Shown: in pieces, positions 53,883 through 63,320 of the stretch
How positions within the stretch are numbered: position 1 is the first letter of the stretch
Layout: every line of letters begins with the position of its first letter
Notes under the pieces: model-generated
Databases searched by the model: none
Told to the model about the DNA's origin: nothing
The model's input: only the letters and a program-made list of their open reading frames with translations
Made by a program: the position numbers and the translations under genes
Source of the DNA: Brevifilum sp029548365
GTDB lineage: Bacteria > Chloroflexota > Anaerolineae > Anaerolineales > Anaerolineaceae
Assembly (NCBI GenBank): GCA_035376985.1
Contig: DAOSSA010000003.1
Location: 124,001 to 188,000, forward strand
Length of the DNA stretch: 64,000 nucleotides
Direction: 5' to 3'

Positions 53883-54432
53883 CGTCCAGTGAGGCAATCG
53901 GGACCAGGGACTTGATGGGAATATTCAGCGGTGTGAGCAACTCGCGCCCGCCCTCAAATGTCTTTTCAATCAGTGTGCCGATGCCCACCAGTTTGGCGCC
54001 AGCAATTTCCGATAAACGCGCTAATCCGGCGATTGTTGCACCCGAAGCCAGGAAGTCATCGATAATCAGTACCCGCTCGCTGTTCCGCAGGTATTCTGGT
54101 GAGACGATCAGTTCCACCATCCTCCCCTTGGTATGCGAGGGCGCTAATGTTAAGAAAATTGCATCGGGCATGGTGATCGGCTTGCGCTTGCGAGCATACA
54201 CCACCGGCAGGTCGAGGAATTTACCGGTCATCAAAGCCGGCGCAATACCAGAAATTTCTGCCGTCAGCACCTTGGTCGGTTTGGTGTCAGCAAACAGCCG
54301 GGCAAACTCTTTCCCGCAAGCTTCCATCAGGATAGGGTCCACCTGGTGATTGATAAAACTATCCACTTTTAAAATTCCACCACCCAGACTCTCACCATAC
54401 TCAGCAATCCGTGCCTTTAAGGGTTTAAACAA
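53854..54432 (-). CDS. xpt: Xanthine phosphoribosyltransferase
   Basis: 192 residues. It converts xanthine and PRPP to XMP, the substrate of the GuaA encoded downstream. The start is TTG 54432, supported by GGAGGTG 4 nt upstream and the standard opening MFKPLKARIAEYGESLGGGI. The PRPP motif LIIDDFLASGATIAGL (about 121-136) is intact. KVLTAEISGIAPALMTG, VVYARKRKPITM and VGIGTLIEKTFEGGR are family blocks. I found no purine riboswitch in the leader; a short hairpin (CCACTCCGTACAGTGG) is all that is visible. Confidence 0.94.
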   Translation of the reverse strand: MFKPLKARIAEYGESLGGGILKVDSFINHQVDPILMEACGKEFARLFADTKPTKVLTAEISGIAPALMTGKFLDLPVVYARKRKPITMPDAIFLTLAPSHTKGRMVELIVSPEYLRNSERVLIIDDFLASGATIAGLARLSEIAGAKLVGIGTLIEKTFEGGRELLTPLNIPIKSLVPIASLDDGQIIFAEE

Positions 54433-54532
54433 TTTTCACCTCCATCAAATGATCCACTGTACGGAGTGGAAATAATGCCATTCTTTAATGTGGGCTTTTG
54501 CACCCGTGGGAAGTATTTACCGATCAGCACGC

Positions 54533-55498
54533 TTACGGTGGGTCCTGCGGGTCAGGTTCCGGTTCGCTGTCATGCTTGCGGATTCTAAACAGGATCTCTT
54601 CGAGGATCTTCCGATTGAAACTGACCAGGTCTGCGATCAAACCGATCAGGAAGGTCATAAAGCCCACGATCAGGAATACCGCTGCCAGGATCAGGGATTG
54701 AACCATACCGGCGCCTTTGTTCTGGATGAAAGCCACCAGGAAGCGCACGCCAAGCGCTGTGCCAACCAGCAGCATCAGGACGCTGATGCTGGTGAAGATG
54801 CGCAGCGCCCGGTACATTGTAAATGAACGCATGATCGTAACACTGGAGTTGAGCAGATAATTCCGAATGCTGCTGAACAACCGTGATGGACGTTCAGGCG
54901 GGTTGGTTTCAATAGGGACAAAAGCCACCCGCACCTTGCGGGCGCCAGCTTGAATCAGGGTTTCCAGGGTGTAAGAATAATTGCTCAGTACCAAAGTTTC
55001 CAGCGCAACGTCACGGGTGAGCGCTCTGAACCCGCTGGTGGCATCCGGGATATCAAAACCGGCAGTGGCAGAGACGACCCTGCTGCCCAGGATCTGCAGG
55101 GCACGCTTGTGGGCTGGAAAATGAGGGGTCTTGCTCACGCCCCGGTCTCCGATGACCATTTCAGCTTCGCCATCCAGAATCGGTTTGACCAGTTTGTGGA
55201 TATCCTCTGCTGGATACTGGTTATCGGCATCGGTATTGACGATCACATCTGCGCCCAACCGCAGGCATGCGTCCAGTCCATGGGTAAAAGCTTTTGCCAG
55301 CCCCATGTGCCGGCTGAGATGGACAATATGATCAGCACCCGCATGCCTTGCCACAGCAGGGGTTTCATCTGTGCTACCATCATCCACCACCAGAATTTCA
55401 ACCTGGTCAAAGCCTTCGACGGTTTTTGGAAGCTGCGTCAGGGTTTTAGGTAATATTAAGGCTTCGTTATAGCATGGGATTTGGATAATCAGTTTCAT
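54533..55498 (-). CDS. Dolichyl-phosphate-mannose-type family 2 glycosyltransferase
   Basis: 321 residues from ATG 55498 (MKLIIQIPCYNEALILPKTL). The GT-A core has ILVVDDGSTDETP, ADVIVNTDADNQYPAEDI (DxD within DADNQ) and MVIGDRGVSK. Two TM helices end the protein (about 230-255 and 265-290), as in DPMS/GtrB-type enzymes that load a sugar onto a polyprenyl phosphate. Acidic/Pro tail DSEPEPDPQDPP. It is downstream of nothing obvious and upstream of xpt by 100 nt, so the operon relation is uncertain. Confidence 0.88.
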   Translation of the reverse strand: MKLIIQIPCYNEALILPKTLTQLPKTVEGFDQVEILVVDDGSTDETPAVARHAGADHIVHLSRHMGLAKAFTHGLDACLRLGADVIVNTDADNQYPAEDIHKLVKPILDGEAEMVIGDRGVSKTPHFPAHKRALQILGSRVVSATAGFDIPDATSGFRALTRDVALETLVLSNYSYTLETLIQAGARKVRVAFVPIETNPPERPSRLFSSIRNYLLNSSVTIMRSFTMYRALRIFTSISVLMLLVGTALGVRFLVAFIQNKGAGMVQSLILAAVFLIVGFMTFLIGLIADLVSFNRKILEEILFRIRKHDSEPEPDPQDPP

Positions 55499-55564
55499 AG
55501 GCTGCTCTGCTCTGGTTGGACCTGAGATTAGTATATCATAGCGCAAGGTCTTTGACTCCCTGGA

Positions 55565-55747
55565 TTGACAAACCTGTCTCTGAAGCAACTGAGATCAGAA
55601 GCCAAAATGTGCGGTATCTGGGTGCTGTTGGACCTGGTCACCGGGCACACCTCGATTGAACACGAATGGTTCACACACTTTCATAAAGTTGAGAGCAACC
55701 CCTATAAGGATTATTACGTATGGTGCGCCTTGCTTGTTGATTTTTAA
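55565..55747 (+). pseudogene. Fragment of a GH13 alpha-glucosidase/trehalose-synthase-like gene
   Basis: The frame reads LKQLRSEAKMCGIWVLLDLV, then TGHTSIEHEWFTHFHKVESN and PYKDYYVW, ending at TAA 55747. GIWVLLDLVTGHTS matches the conserved GIKVIMDLVVNHTS of GH13 enzymes, followed by the HEWF and NPYxDYYxW blocks. Only about 50 of some 550 residues remain and the NHTS Asn is changed, so it is a relic. It is on the strand opposite to the glycosyltransferase. Confidence 0.7.
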
Positions 55748-55829
55748 TCAGACTGGCGGCTGATCGTTGACAGTCATCACGGTGCTATTTTATAATTGAG
55801 CGTGTTCACTATAATGGAAAGGGTTCATC

Positions 55830-56678
55830 ATGGAGCGTATCAAACGCAGTTGGGCGCTGGTCAAAGCCAGCGTCGAAGTTCTCAAACTCGATAAAGAATT
55901 GCTTATTTTTCCGTTGATCTCATCCATTGTGATGATCTTCATCACGCTGACCTTCCTGATCCCCACACTGGTCGGGAATGTACTGGATACCATCTTCGAT
56001 ACGGGCATGCCGGTGTTCGGCTATATGGTTCTGTTCCTGTTCTACCTGGTGCAATACACGGTAGTTTTTTACAATAACACAGCCCTGGTAGGCGCCGCGA
56101 TGATCCGCTTGCGGGGAGGAGACCCAACGGTCAGGGACGGTTATAAAATTGCCAATCAGCGCATTGTACCTATCCTGGGTTGGGCGCTGATTTCAGCCAC
56201 AGTTGGGCTGATCCTCAACATGATTTCCGGTAATTCTGAAAATAAGCGCAGGGGTCTGGGCGGCTTGATCGCCTCCATTCTGGGCGCTGCTTGGAATGTG
56301 CTCACCTTTCTGGTCGTACCTGTTCTGGCGGTGGAGGGATTGGGTCCGATTAAAGCGATACAACGCAGTTGGGAGCTGCTTAAACGCAGTTGGGGAGAGC
56401 AAATCTCGGGAACCCTGTCTATCGGGTTGATCTTCGGGCTGATCGGCATTGCTGGCGGGATGTTGATGATCGATATTGGCGTTGCTCTTTCCTTTTGGTT
56501 AAAGAGCATCATCCCGATCATCATTTTCGGCGTTTTGCTCCTGCTCTTTATCATGGTCATTTCATTGCTCAGCAGCACCCTCAGCGGCATCTTTTCAGCG
56601 GCGGTGTACGCTTATGCTGCTGATGGACAGGTCAGCCTGTTTGATGAGAGCCTGATCCGCGAGGCGATCAACCCCTGA
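55830..56678 (+). CDS. Polytopic membrane protein (DUF6159-like)
   Basis: 282 residues with six or so TM helices (25-50, 62-88, 115-130, 145-165, 190-215, 225-265). It opens MERIKRSWALVKASVEVLKLDKELLIFPLIS; the middle carries AIQRSWELLKRSWGEQISGT and the end GIFSAAVYAYAADGQ, the features I associate with DUF6159 membrane proteins of unknown role. Single gene, with AAAGGG as ribosome binding site before the ATG. Confidence 0.75.
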   Translation: MERIKRSWALVKASVEVLKLDKELLIFPLISSIVMIFITLTFLIPTLVGNVLDTIFDTGMPVFGYMVLFLFYLVQYTVVFYNNTALVGAAMIRLRGGDPTVRDGYKIANQRIVPILGWALISATVGLILNMISGNSENKRRGLGGLIASILGAAWNVLTFLVVPVLAVEGLGPIKAIQRSWELLKRSWGEQISGTLSIGLIFGLIGIAGGMLMIDIGVALSFWLKSIIPIIIFGVLLLLFIMVISLLSSTLSGIFSAAVYAYAADGQVSLFDESLIREAINP

Positions 56679-56733
56679 CGCCTTCTTCACAAACCCCGCA
56701 GGTCGGTTGTTGAGTTACGGTTGGATTTAGATC

Positions 56734-56898
56734 GTGAAAATTAATGGGTTCGCAATCCCTCAAATCATCATTCACCAATCACACTTCACGGTATTTGAAA
56801 GATTCAACCTGGAAGCACCGCTGAGCACCACCTCGGAAATGCAGCGCGTGTGGGATGGAAACCTGGCTGAGGTAAGTGATCATCCTGACCTCAATTAA
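56734..56898 (+). CDS. Possible small protein (54 residues)
   Basis: GTG-initiated frame beginning MKINGFAIPQIIIHQSHFTV and ending DHPDLN. Composition looks protein-like, but there is no ribosome binding site and no family match, so it may be a gene fragment. It fills the gap between the membrane protein gene and recJ. Confidence 0.3.
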   Translation: MKINGFAIPQIIIHQSHFTVFERFNLEAPLSTTSEMQRVWDGNLAEVSDHPDLN

Positions 56899-56919
56899 TA
56901 ATGGGGGGAAGAACGCTAT

Positions 56920-58692
56920 TCACTCAGATGTTGAACGATTTTCAGCAGGAGAATCCGGTTCACCCTGGGATTCAGACGGTCTGATATCCTTGACATTCAA
57001 CTGCAAATTAACCCGACCCTTGTAGGTGTTTTCCTCAAACCGGTAAACGATATCAATTCTCTCGGGCAGCTCATCAACCCAGTGCCCCTGCTGGAAAGCG
57101 ATGGCATCGTAGATATATTGCCCGGCTTGCAGGGTCAGCTTCAGGTGCCTGCTGTCCCGTCCCACAGTTCTAACCTGGCGCACAACCAGATCGCGGGACA
57201 TAAAAACCGGGTCAGGATTGCCGCGTCCCGTGGGTTCTAACTGGTGCAGGTCGTTAAAAATCCCGCCGATATAATAGGGTGATAAATTTTCTAAAATGAT
57301 CTCGCGGTCAATATCAATCACGGGTAAAAGGGTTACATCAGCCAATTCCCGTTGCGCAATGGCGTACAGTTGTTCAATTAATATCGGCAGGTTTACGTTA
57401 CTGACGGTAAAGCCCGCAGCCGCGGCGTGACCACCATGCCGCACCAGCAGGTCGGCGCACTCGTCCAAAGCCCGAGTAATGTGAAATTCTGGGATCGAAC
57501 GGCAGGAAGCTACGGTAAATTCTTCGCCCTGGTGAGCAATAATCGCCGGTCGATAATAGGTTTCTGTCAGGCGCGAGGCTGCCAATCCCACCACGCCCTC
57601 ACTAAATTTAGGATCGGCTGCAAAAAATAGCAGTGCGCCCGGATCCTGGGCTAAAACCTGCGCTGCAGCCTGTTCGCGGATCCAGTTTGTTTCCACCTGG
57701 CGTTCTTTGTTCTGGGAGTCCAGGATTTGAGCCAGTTCGCCAGCTTTTTGTTGATCCTGTGTTACCAGCAGTTCATAAGCCAGCATGGCCGATTCCATCC
57801 GTCCGGCTGCGTTCAACCGGGGTGCCAGCTTGAAACCAATCATTGACGTATCACACTGGGTTAAATCAATCTCTGCTGCACCAGCCAGAGCTCTTAATCC
57901 CGGGCGTCTTTGCTGTCGGATGCACGCCAGACCTTTCTTAACCAACGCCCGGTTTTCGCCTTTCAGCGGCACCAGGTCTGCCACGGTGCCGATGGCCACC
58001 AGATCCAACCACGCTTCAGGGTTTACACCCTGCTGGGGGTGAATCTCCAGGTAAGCCTGGGTTAGTTTGTGCGCTAAACCGACGCCCGATAAATCTTTTT
58101 CAGGGTAGTGATCTTCAGGTTGCTTGGGGTTGATCACGGCCAGTGCAGGGGGGAGTTCTGTTCCGGGCTGGTGGTGGTCGGTGATGATGACGTCCATGCC
58201 CAGGTTGTGAGCCTGCGCCACCTCGCGATTGGAACGAATCCCGCAATCCACTGTGATCACCAGGTTGATGCCCATGTCTGCCAGGGCCTGGATGGCATCC
58301 GCGTTTAAGCCATAGCCTTCATCGTAACGATTGGGAATGTAAATCTCCGGATTTACACCCAGACTCACCAGGAAATCATGCATCAGGGTGCAGGCGGTGA
58401 CCCCATCGGCGTCATAATCGCCGTAGATGGCGATTTTTTCGCCAGCCGTAACCGCGCGGTGCAATCGCTCCACTGCAGCCTGCATATCTTTGATCTGGAG
58501 CGGGTCACTTGAAAAAGGCGCTTCACCATTAACAAAACTGGACGCCGATTCAGCGTTAAAATAGCCGCGATTGTAAAGCAATTGCCGCAAGAGCGGGGGG
58601 AAGTCGCGCAATGCCAGGTCAATATCGTGGGGGATTTTTGGCTGGACACGCCAGCGCTGGTTGAGGATCGGTTGTGCGTTGTTTTCTGTCAT
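56920..58692 (-). CDS. recJ: Single-stranded-DNA-specific exonuclease RecJ
   Basis: 590 residues from ATG 58692 (MTENNAQPILNQRWRV). 5'-3' ssDNA exonuclease of mismatch, base-excision and recombination repair. DHH-family metal motifs: IAIYGDYDADGVTACTLM (about 72-88), VITVDCGI and VIITDHHQPG (about 156-165), then GVGLAHKL and DLVAIGTVADLVPL. The DHHA1 region has GGHAAAAGFTV (about 425). The OB domain occupies about 450-560. All metal ligands are present. It lies divergent to the CcrM-like gene with 229 nt between. Confidence 0.96.
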   Translation of the reverse strand: MTENNAQPILNQRWRVQPKIPHDIDLALRDFPPLLRQLLYNRGYFNAESASSFVNGEAPFSSDPLQIKDMQAAVERLHRAVTAGEKIAIYGDYDADGVTACTLMHDFLVSLGVNPEIYIPNRYDEGYGLNADAIQALADMGINLVITVDCGIRSNREVAQAHNLGMDVIITDHHQPGTELPPALAVINPKQPEDHYPEKDLSGVGLAHKLTQAYLEIHPQQGVNPEAWLDLVAIGTVADLVPLKGENRALVKKGLACIRQQRRPGLRALAGAAEIDLTQCDTSMIGFKLAPRLNAAGRMESAMLAYELLVTQDQQKAGELAQILDSQNKERQVETNWIREQAAAQVLAQDPGALLFFAADPKFSEGVVGLAASRLTETYYRPAIIAHQGEEFTVASCRSIPEFHITRALDECADLLVRHGGHAAAAGFTVSNVNLPILIEQLYAIAQRELADVTLLPVIDIDREIILENLSPYYIGGIFNDLHQLEPTGRGNPDPVFMSRDLVVRQVRTVGRDSRHLKLTLQAGQYIYDAIAFQQGHWVDELPERIDIVYRFEENTYKGRVNLQLNVKDIRPSESQGEPDSPAENRSTSE

Positions 58693-58921
58693 GAGCTCAT
58701 TTCCTGCGAGATAAATGCGCATTGGTCATGAAGATTATAACCTTAATTTTCCAGAGGTCTGAAGTAATACAAAAGATCGCCGTTTACCTGCCAATCCCAA
58801 TCAACACATTACAGGACCCGCGGGGGTTGAATTACGACTTCACCGGTTCTGCAGGAAAACCTTGGGCACTTTGTTAACCTCCCTGCCCAAAGGATTCAAA
58901 TACCGTTACAATTAAGCCGTT

Positions 58922-60016
58922 ATGACGAATTACAATCCTGCACTTCCCCTGAACCAGGTCCTGGTCGGTGACTGCTGCGTCATCCTGCCCACGCTTCCCG
59001 AGAATTCGGTCGACCTGATCTTTGCCGATCCACCCTATAACCTGCAACTTGAGGGCGAACTCTGGCGCCCTGACCACAGCCGGGTCGACCCGGTGGATGA
59101 CGACTGGGACCAATTCGAGAGTTTTGCGCAGTACGATAATTTCACCCACGAGTGGCTGTCCGCCTGCCGACGCGTGCTCAAACCCACAGGCACATTGTGG
59201 GTGATTGGCTCTTATCACAATATCTACCGGGTGGGCGCCATCCTCCAAAACCTGGACTTTTGGATTCTCAACGACGTGGTGTGGGTCAAAACCAACCCGA
59301 TGCCCAACTTCCAGGGAATGCGCTTTACCAATGCCCACGAAACCCTGCTGTGGTCTCAGAAGGATAAGCGCCAAAAATATACCTTCAACTACCGCGCCAT
59401 GAAGGCGCTGAACGATGACCTGCAAATGCGCAGCGATTGGGAGATTCCGATCTGCACCGGGCCGGAGCGTCAAAAAGGCCCCGATGGCGAGAAAGCCCAT
59501 TCCACCCAGAAGCCGGAAGCCCTGCTCTACCGGGTGATCTCAGCCAGCTCCAACCCCGGCGATGTGGTGCTGGACCCCTTTTTTGGTACGGGCACCACTG
59601 GCGCTGTCGCCCGCCAGCTGCATCGGCAATTCATCGGCATCGAGGTGGACCCCTTCTACGCCCAATTGGCTACACAGCGGATAGGTGCCATTGCCCCACA
59701 GCCCTTCAATTCACAGCTATTTGAAACGCCCAACCCCCGCCGGGAAAGACGCATCCCCTTTGGCAGCCTGGTCGAATACGGCCTGTTGGAGCCCGGGCAG
59801 ACCCTGTATTTCACAGGGCAAAACGAAACGACAGCCAGGGTGCTGGCCGATGGTCACCTCAACTGCGATGGAAAGCGCGGATCCATTCACCAGACTGCCA
59901 GGTGGATCCGGAATGGCCCCGCCAATGGTTGGCAGTTGTGGTATTACCTGAACCCTGAAACGGGGCAGAGGGAACCTATCGACATCTTACGCAACCGCCT
60001 GCGCAACGCAGGATAA
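58922..60016 (+). CDS. CcrM/HinfI-like N6-adenine DNA methyltransferase
   Basis: 364 residues. A beta-class enzyme with DPPY (36-39) first and the SAM motif DPFFGTGTT (218-226) later. The protein follows CcrM closely along its length: VDLIFADPPYNLQLEGEL, VDDDWDQFESFAQYD, GTLWVIGSYHNIYRVGAILQ, WVKTNPMPNFQGMRFTNAHE, QMRSDWEIPICTG and HSTQKPEALL. The C-terminal ~85 residues form the RAMA-type extension (IPFGSLVEYGLLEPGQTLYF, DGHLNCDGKRGSIHQTA) found in CcrM. The predicted target is GANTC. No endonuclease is adjacent, so it looks like an orphan, possibly with a regulatory or replication role. Confidence 0.9.
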   Translation: MTNYNPALPLNQVLVGDCCVILPTLPENSVDLIFADPPYNLQLEGELWRPDHSRVDPVDDDWDQFESFAQYDNFTHEWLSACRRVLKPTGTLWVIGSYHNIYRVGAILQNLDFWILNDVVWVKTNPMPNFQGMRFTNAHETLLWSQKDKRQKYTFNYRAMKALNDDLQMRSDWEIPICTGPERQKGPDGEKAHSTQKPEALLYRVISASSNPGDVVLDPFFGTGTTGAVARQLHRQFIGIEVDPFYAQLATQRIGAIAPQPFNSQLFETPNPRRERRIPFGSLVEYGLLEPGQTLYFTGQNETTARVLADGHLNCDGKRGSIHQTARWIRNGPANGWQLWYYLNPETGQREPIDILRNRLRNAG

Positions 60017-60084
60017 ATGTTAAATTTCATCCGGTGATCCTGTTTCCCATCTATCACCGGACATCAATAAAAAGGAAATGATCA

Positions 60085-61860
60085 ATGACCCTAAAAGTTA
60101 CCTACACACAATCCCCCTGGAGCCTGGAAGACCTGTTTCTGGGCTTTGACGACCCTGCTTACGAAGCAGCATTTGAGGAAGTCCGTAAAGGCGCACAAAG
60201 ATTTCAAACCTTCCGAGATCAACTGGCTCCACAGATCAGCGAAGAGCTGTTCCTCAGCATAATCACAGAATATGAACATTACACCCGTATTCTAAGCCGT
60301 TTATTCGGTTTCAGTCAGCTGGCGTTTGCCGCTGACACTCAGGATCAGGCGGCTCAGGCGCAGGTGGCTCGTGTCACTCAGTTTTATGCTGAAATCGACA
60401 ACTATACAATGTTTTTTAGCCTGTGGTGGAAAGCACTCGATAATGAAAACGCTGAGCGCTTGTTGAAGGCATCAGGTGATTTTCATTACTGGCTGGTTAC
60501 TATGCGTAACTTCAAAGAGTTCACCCTCAGCGAAGCGGAAGAAAAAATTATCAATATCAAGGATGTCACAGGCGTAAACGCCATTAACATGCTTTACGAA
60601 TCGATCACCAACCGTTATCTTTTCAAAGTTGAGATCGATGGCGAACTCAAAGAATTGACGCGCGGTGAGGTGACCGCCCTGGTCAGAGAACCGGATCCCG
60701 ATCTGCGAGAACGCGCTTACCAGGCATTATTCAAGGTTTACGAAGATGATGCACCTATTCTGGGCCAGATTTATCAGGCGGTTGTGCGCGATTGGCGCAA
60801 CGAGAATCTCGACTTGCGCAAATTTAAGCATCCGGTTTCAGTACGCAACCTGATCAATGACATCCCCGATCCCGTTGTTGAAACCCTTTTAGAAGTCACC
60901 CGGCAAAACACAAAACACTTCCAGCGTTTCTTCAGATTGAAGGCTAAACGGCTTGGAGTGGAAAAACTGCGCCGATATGATATTTACGCCCCAGTGGAGA
61001 AATCGGATAAGAAATATGCGTTTGACCAGGCAGCAGAGATGGTGCTGGAATCCTTCCATGAGTTTGACCCGAAATTTGCCGACCTGGCAAAAGAGATCTT
61101 TGATGCCCGGCATGTCGATAGCGAAATTCGCAAAGGCAAGATGAGTGGTGCCTTCTGTGCGACCATAACACCCGACCTGGCACCCTGGGTGTTGCTCAAC
61201 TATCAGGGTAAAGCGGAAGATGTAGCAACCATGGCACATGAATTAGGGCATGGCATCCATGCATTGATGGCACGGGATCATACCGCTTTCACGCAACACG
61301 CCTGTTTGCCCCTGGCAGAAACTGCCTCAACCTTTGGCGAGATAATGCTGATCGATAAGCTTTTAGCTCAGGAAAGCGATCAAGCCGTTCGGCGCGATCT
61401 GCTTTTCAGACAAATGGATGATGCTTTCGCCACCATTTTACGTCAGAACTATTTCTCAATGTTCGAGCATACGGCTCATGAACTGGTTGCTCAGGGCGCT
61501 CAGGTGGACGATCTGGCAAAAGCTTACCTGGAAAATTTACAGGATGAATTTGGCGATTCAGTAGAGATCGCCGATGAGTTTCGTTGGGAGTGGGTCATGA
61601 TCCCACACATTTACAATGTGCCGTTCTATGTCTATGCCTACGCCTTTGGTCAACTGCTGGTGCTATCCCTGTATAAGCAATATCAGGCTGAAGGCAATGC
61701 CTTCAAACCGCGTTACATGGATATCCTGGCCGCGGGCGGTTCGATTGCTCCGATTGAATTGCTCGCCCGTGCAGGTATTGATATAACCCGGGCTGAATTC
61801 TGGCAAGGTGGATTTGATATCATCGATGAGATGGTAACAACGCTGGAGAATTTAACCTGA
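60085..61860 (+). CDS. pepF: Oligoendopeptidase F (M3 metallopeptidase)
   Basis: 591 residues. Zn-peptidase that cleaves short peptides in the cytosol. The zinc motif HELGHGIHA lies at about residue 385, with the third ligand Glu in ASTFGEIML (about 412). The pattern is that of the PepF/M3B branch: a helical N-terminal part, NMLYESITNRY, GKMSGAFCATITPDLAPWVLLNYQG and MEHTAHELV-like helices, YVYAYAFGQLLVLSLY near the end. AGGA lies 8 nt before ATG. Terminated by the hairpin at 61931. Confidence 0.95.
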   Translation: MTLKVTYTQSPWSLEDLFLGFDDPAYEAAFEEVRKGAQRFQTFRDQLAPQISEELFLSIITEYEHYTRILSRLFGFSQLAFAADTQDQAAQAQVARVTQFYAEIDNYTMFFSLWWKALDNENAERLLKASGDFHYWLVTMRNFKEFTLSEAEEKIINIKDVTGVNAINMLYESITNRYLFKVEIDGELKELTRGEVTALVREPDPDLRERAYQALFKVYEDDAPILGQIYQAVVRDWRNENLDLRKFKHPVSVRNLINDIPDPVVETLLEVTRQNTKHFQRFFRLKAKRLGVEKLRRYDIYAPVEKSDKKYAFDQAAEMVLESFHEFDPKFADLAKEIFDARHVDSEIRKGKMSGAFCATITPDLAPWVLLNYQGKAEDVATMAHELGHGIHALMARDHTAFTQHACLPLAETASTFGEIMLIDKLLAQESDQAVRRDLLFRQMDDAFATILRQNYFSMFEHTAHELVAQGAQVDDLAKAYLENLQDEFGDSVEIADEFRWEWVMIPHIYNVPFYVYAYAFGQLLVLSLYKQYQAEGNAFKPRYMDILAAGGSIAPIELLARAGIDITRAEFWQGGFDIIDEMVTTLENLT

Positions 61861-61905
61861 CGTTTACCGGTTGATCCAGTAAATCAGTTTACACGGTAGT
61901 TATGA

Positions 61906-61926
61906 TATCCTGATTGAATCAGGATA
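61906..61926. repeat. Perfect palindrome after pepF
   Basis: TATCCTGATT-G-AATCAGGATA: 10-bp arms around one base, just before the terminator. It might be an operator or simply part of the 3' region. Confidence 0.4.
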
Positions 61927-61930
61927 ATGG

Positions 61931-61980
61931 CAACCAGGTGCGTTCATCGTTAGCTGAAAGCACCCTGGTTGTTTTTAATT
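61931..61980 (+). terminator. Rho-independent terminator of pepF
   Basis: CAACCAGGTGC (61931-61941) pairs with GCACCCTGGTTG (61960-61971, one bulged C), followed by TTTTTAATT. Confidence 0.8.
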
Positions 61981-63276
61981 GTGTATCGATTGAGAATGCT
62001 CTCGGTGAATATGGGGCATCAGCAAGATTACCAGTAAAGCTGAGATAACCCCAACAATAATGACGCTATAAAATAAAACCTGGTGAGAAAAAAGGTCAAC
62101 CAGTAAACCACCAATCAAAGGAGCCATGGTCATCACGGGCCCAACAAGTGTGTTGTTGATGCCAATATAACGCCCGGTTTCAGATGTGGGGGCGATTTCA
62201 AAAATCATGTTAGGATCGCAAATACGGATTGAGGCATAGACGCCCCCGATAAAAAATGCAATGGAGTAAAACATCCAGGGCGCTTTTGCCCATACCCCAA
62301 AAACACCTTGCAGTACTACAAACAGAGAAACAATCACATATACAACCTTATACCCAAACCGATCGCCAATCCATCCCCACAAGAACCCAAGCACACTCTG
62401 GGTGATGAGGATAATCATGTTAAAGATAGCCAGGCTGCCATCCGGCAATGAAAGGGTGCGCCGACTGTAGAGGGCGAAATATGCATTTCCCAGCACGCCC
62501 AAACCCAATACAGCCCGTGAGATCATAAATCGACTGAAATCGGGATTATGTTTGATGTGTTTGGGAATAGTCCGGATAAAGGTGCCCAGTGGCTCAGGTT
62601 TGACCTGTTCAGGGTAGGGCTCTTCTTTGAAGCTGGCGATGATAATTGGTGAAATGACCGAAGTTGCCAAAGCCGTCCAAAATAGAATTCTCAAATTGAA
62701 GGGAAAAGCATAATTGTCCAGCAAATAATGGCTAAAAAGCGATGAGCCAAAACCAATGATCCCACCAAGCCCATTGGTAAAACCGTAGAAAAACCCTCGA
62801 TTTTTAACAATGCTTTTGCTGATAAAATCTGAATAACCGGGGCTGATCATCCCATTGGTTACTGAGAAAATCATATAAGCCACGAGCAACAAGATCAGGA
62901 TCAATGTATTGCTGAACAAGCCAAAAATTTGGGCGACAATTGCAACCAGTAAGACCCCAAACCGCTCGGTGATGGCAACTTTTAACACAAAATTCTTTTT
63001 TGTGCGCCTTCCATTGACCAGATAGGCACCTATTAACTGAGGCAAAAAGAATCCGAAATAGTAAATTGCCGGCACCAAGCCGATAATCCAGCTTTTATCT
63101 GTGAGCTGCTCAACAAAGTAAGGGATAATTGTGTCCTGAGAAAGGGCTGCAACCGCAAAGGCATAAATAGATGAATCAAAAGCCAGTGCGATGAAGTTCC
63201 ACCGGTAATAACTCTCCATCCGAGCCACAAATTCGGGATGTTTACTCTGTAATTGCCTGATGTCGCGACCAATCAT
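61975..63276 (-). CDS. MFS transporter
   Basis: 433 residues with about 12 TM helices in two bundles and a cytoplasmic loop (about 215-235: FKEEPYPEQVKPEPLGTFIRTIPKHIKHNPDFS). The opening MIGRDIRQLQSKHPEFVARMESYYRWNFIALAFDSSIYAFAVAAL and the loop are those of a general MFS branch found in anaerobes. VNGRRTKKNF is the loop 2-3 motif. The substrate is unknown. It converges on pepF and is 45 nt downstream of the uridine phosphorylase fragment region. Confidence 0.88.
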   Translation of the reverse strand: MIGRDIRQLQSKHPEFVARMESYYRWNFIALAFDSSIYAFAVAALSQDTIIPYFVEQLTDKSWIIGLVPAIYYFGFFLPQLIGAYLVNGRRTKKNFVLKVAITERFGVLLVAIVAQIFGLFSNTLILILLLVAYMIFSVTNGMISPGYSDFISKSIVKNRGFFYGFTNGLGGIIGFGSSLFSHYLLDNYAFPFNLRILFWTALATSVISPIIIASFKEEPYPEQVKPEPLGTFIRTIPKHIKHNPDFSRFMISRAVLGLGVLGNAYFALYSRRTLSLPDGSLAIFNMIILITQSVLGFLWGWIGDRFGYKVVYVIVSLFVVLQGVFGVWAKAPWMFYSIAFFIGGVYASIRICDPNMIFEIAPTSETGRYIGINNTLVGPVMTMAPLIGGLLVDLFSHQVLFYSVIIVGVISALLVILLMPHIHREHSQSIHN

Positions 63277-63320
63277 AAAATATGGGTTCTTCGTTTTTGC
63301 TGTAATGATTTTGATCGCAA

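Noticed and set aside
54433..54532. Purine riboswitch before xpt
   Set aside because: No three-way junction or conserved purine-aptamer core is visible; only a short hairpin and a strong ribosome binding site.
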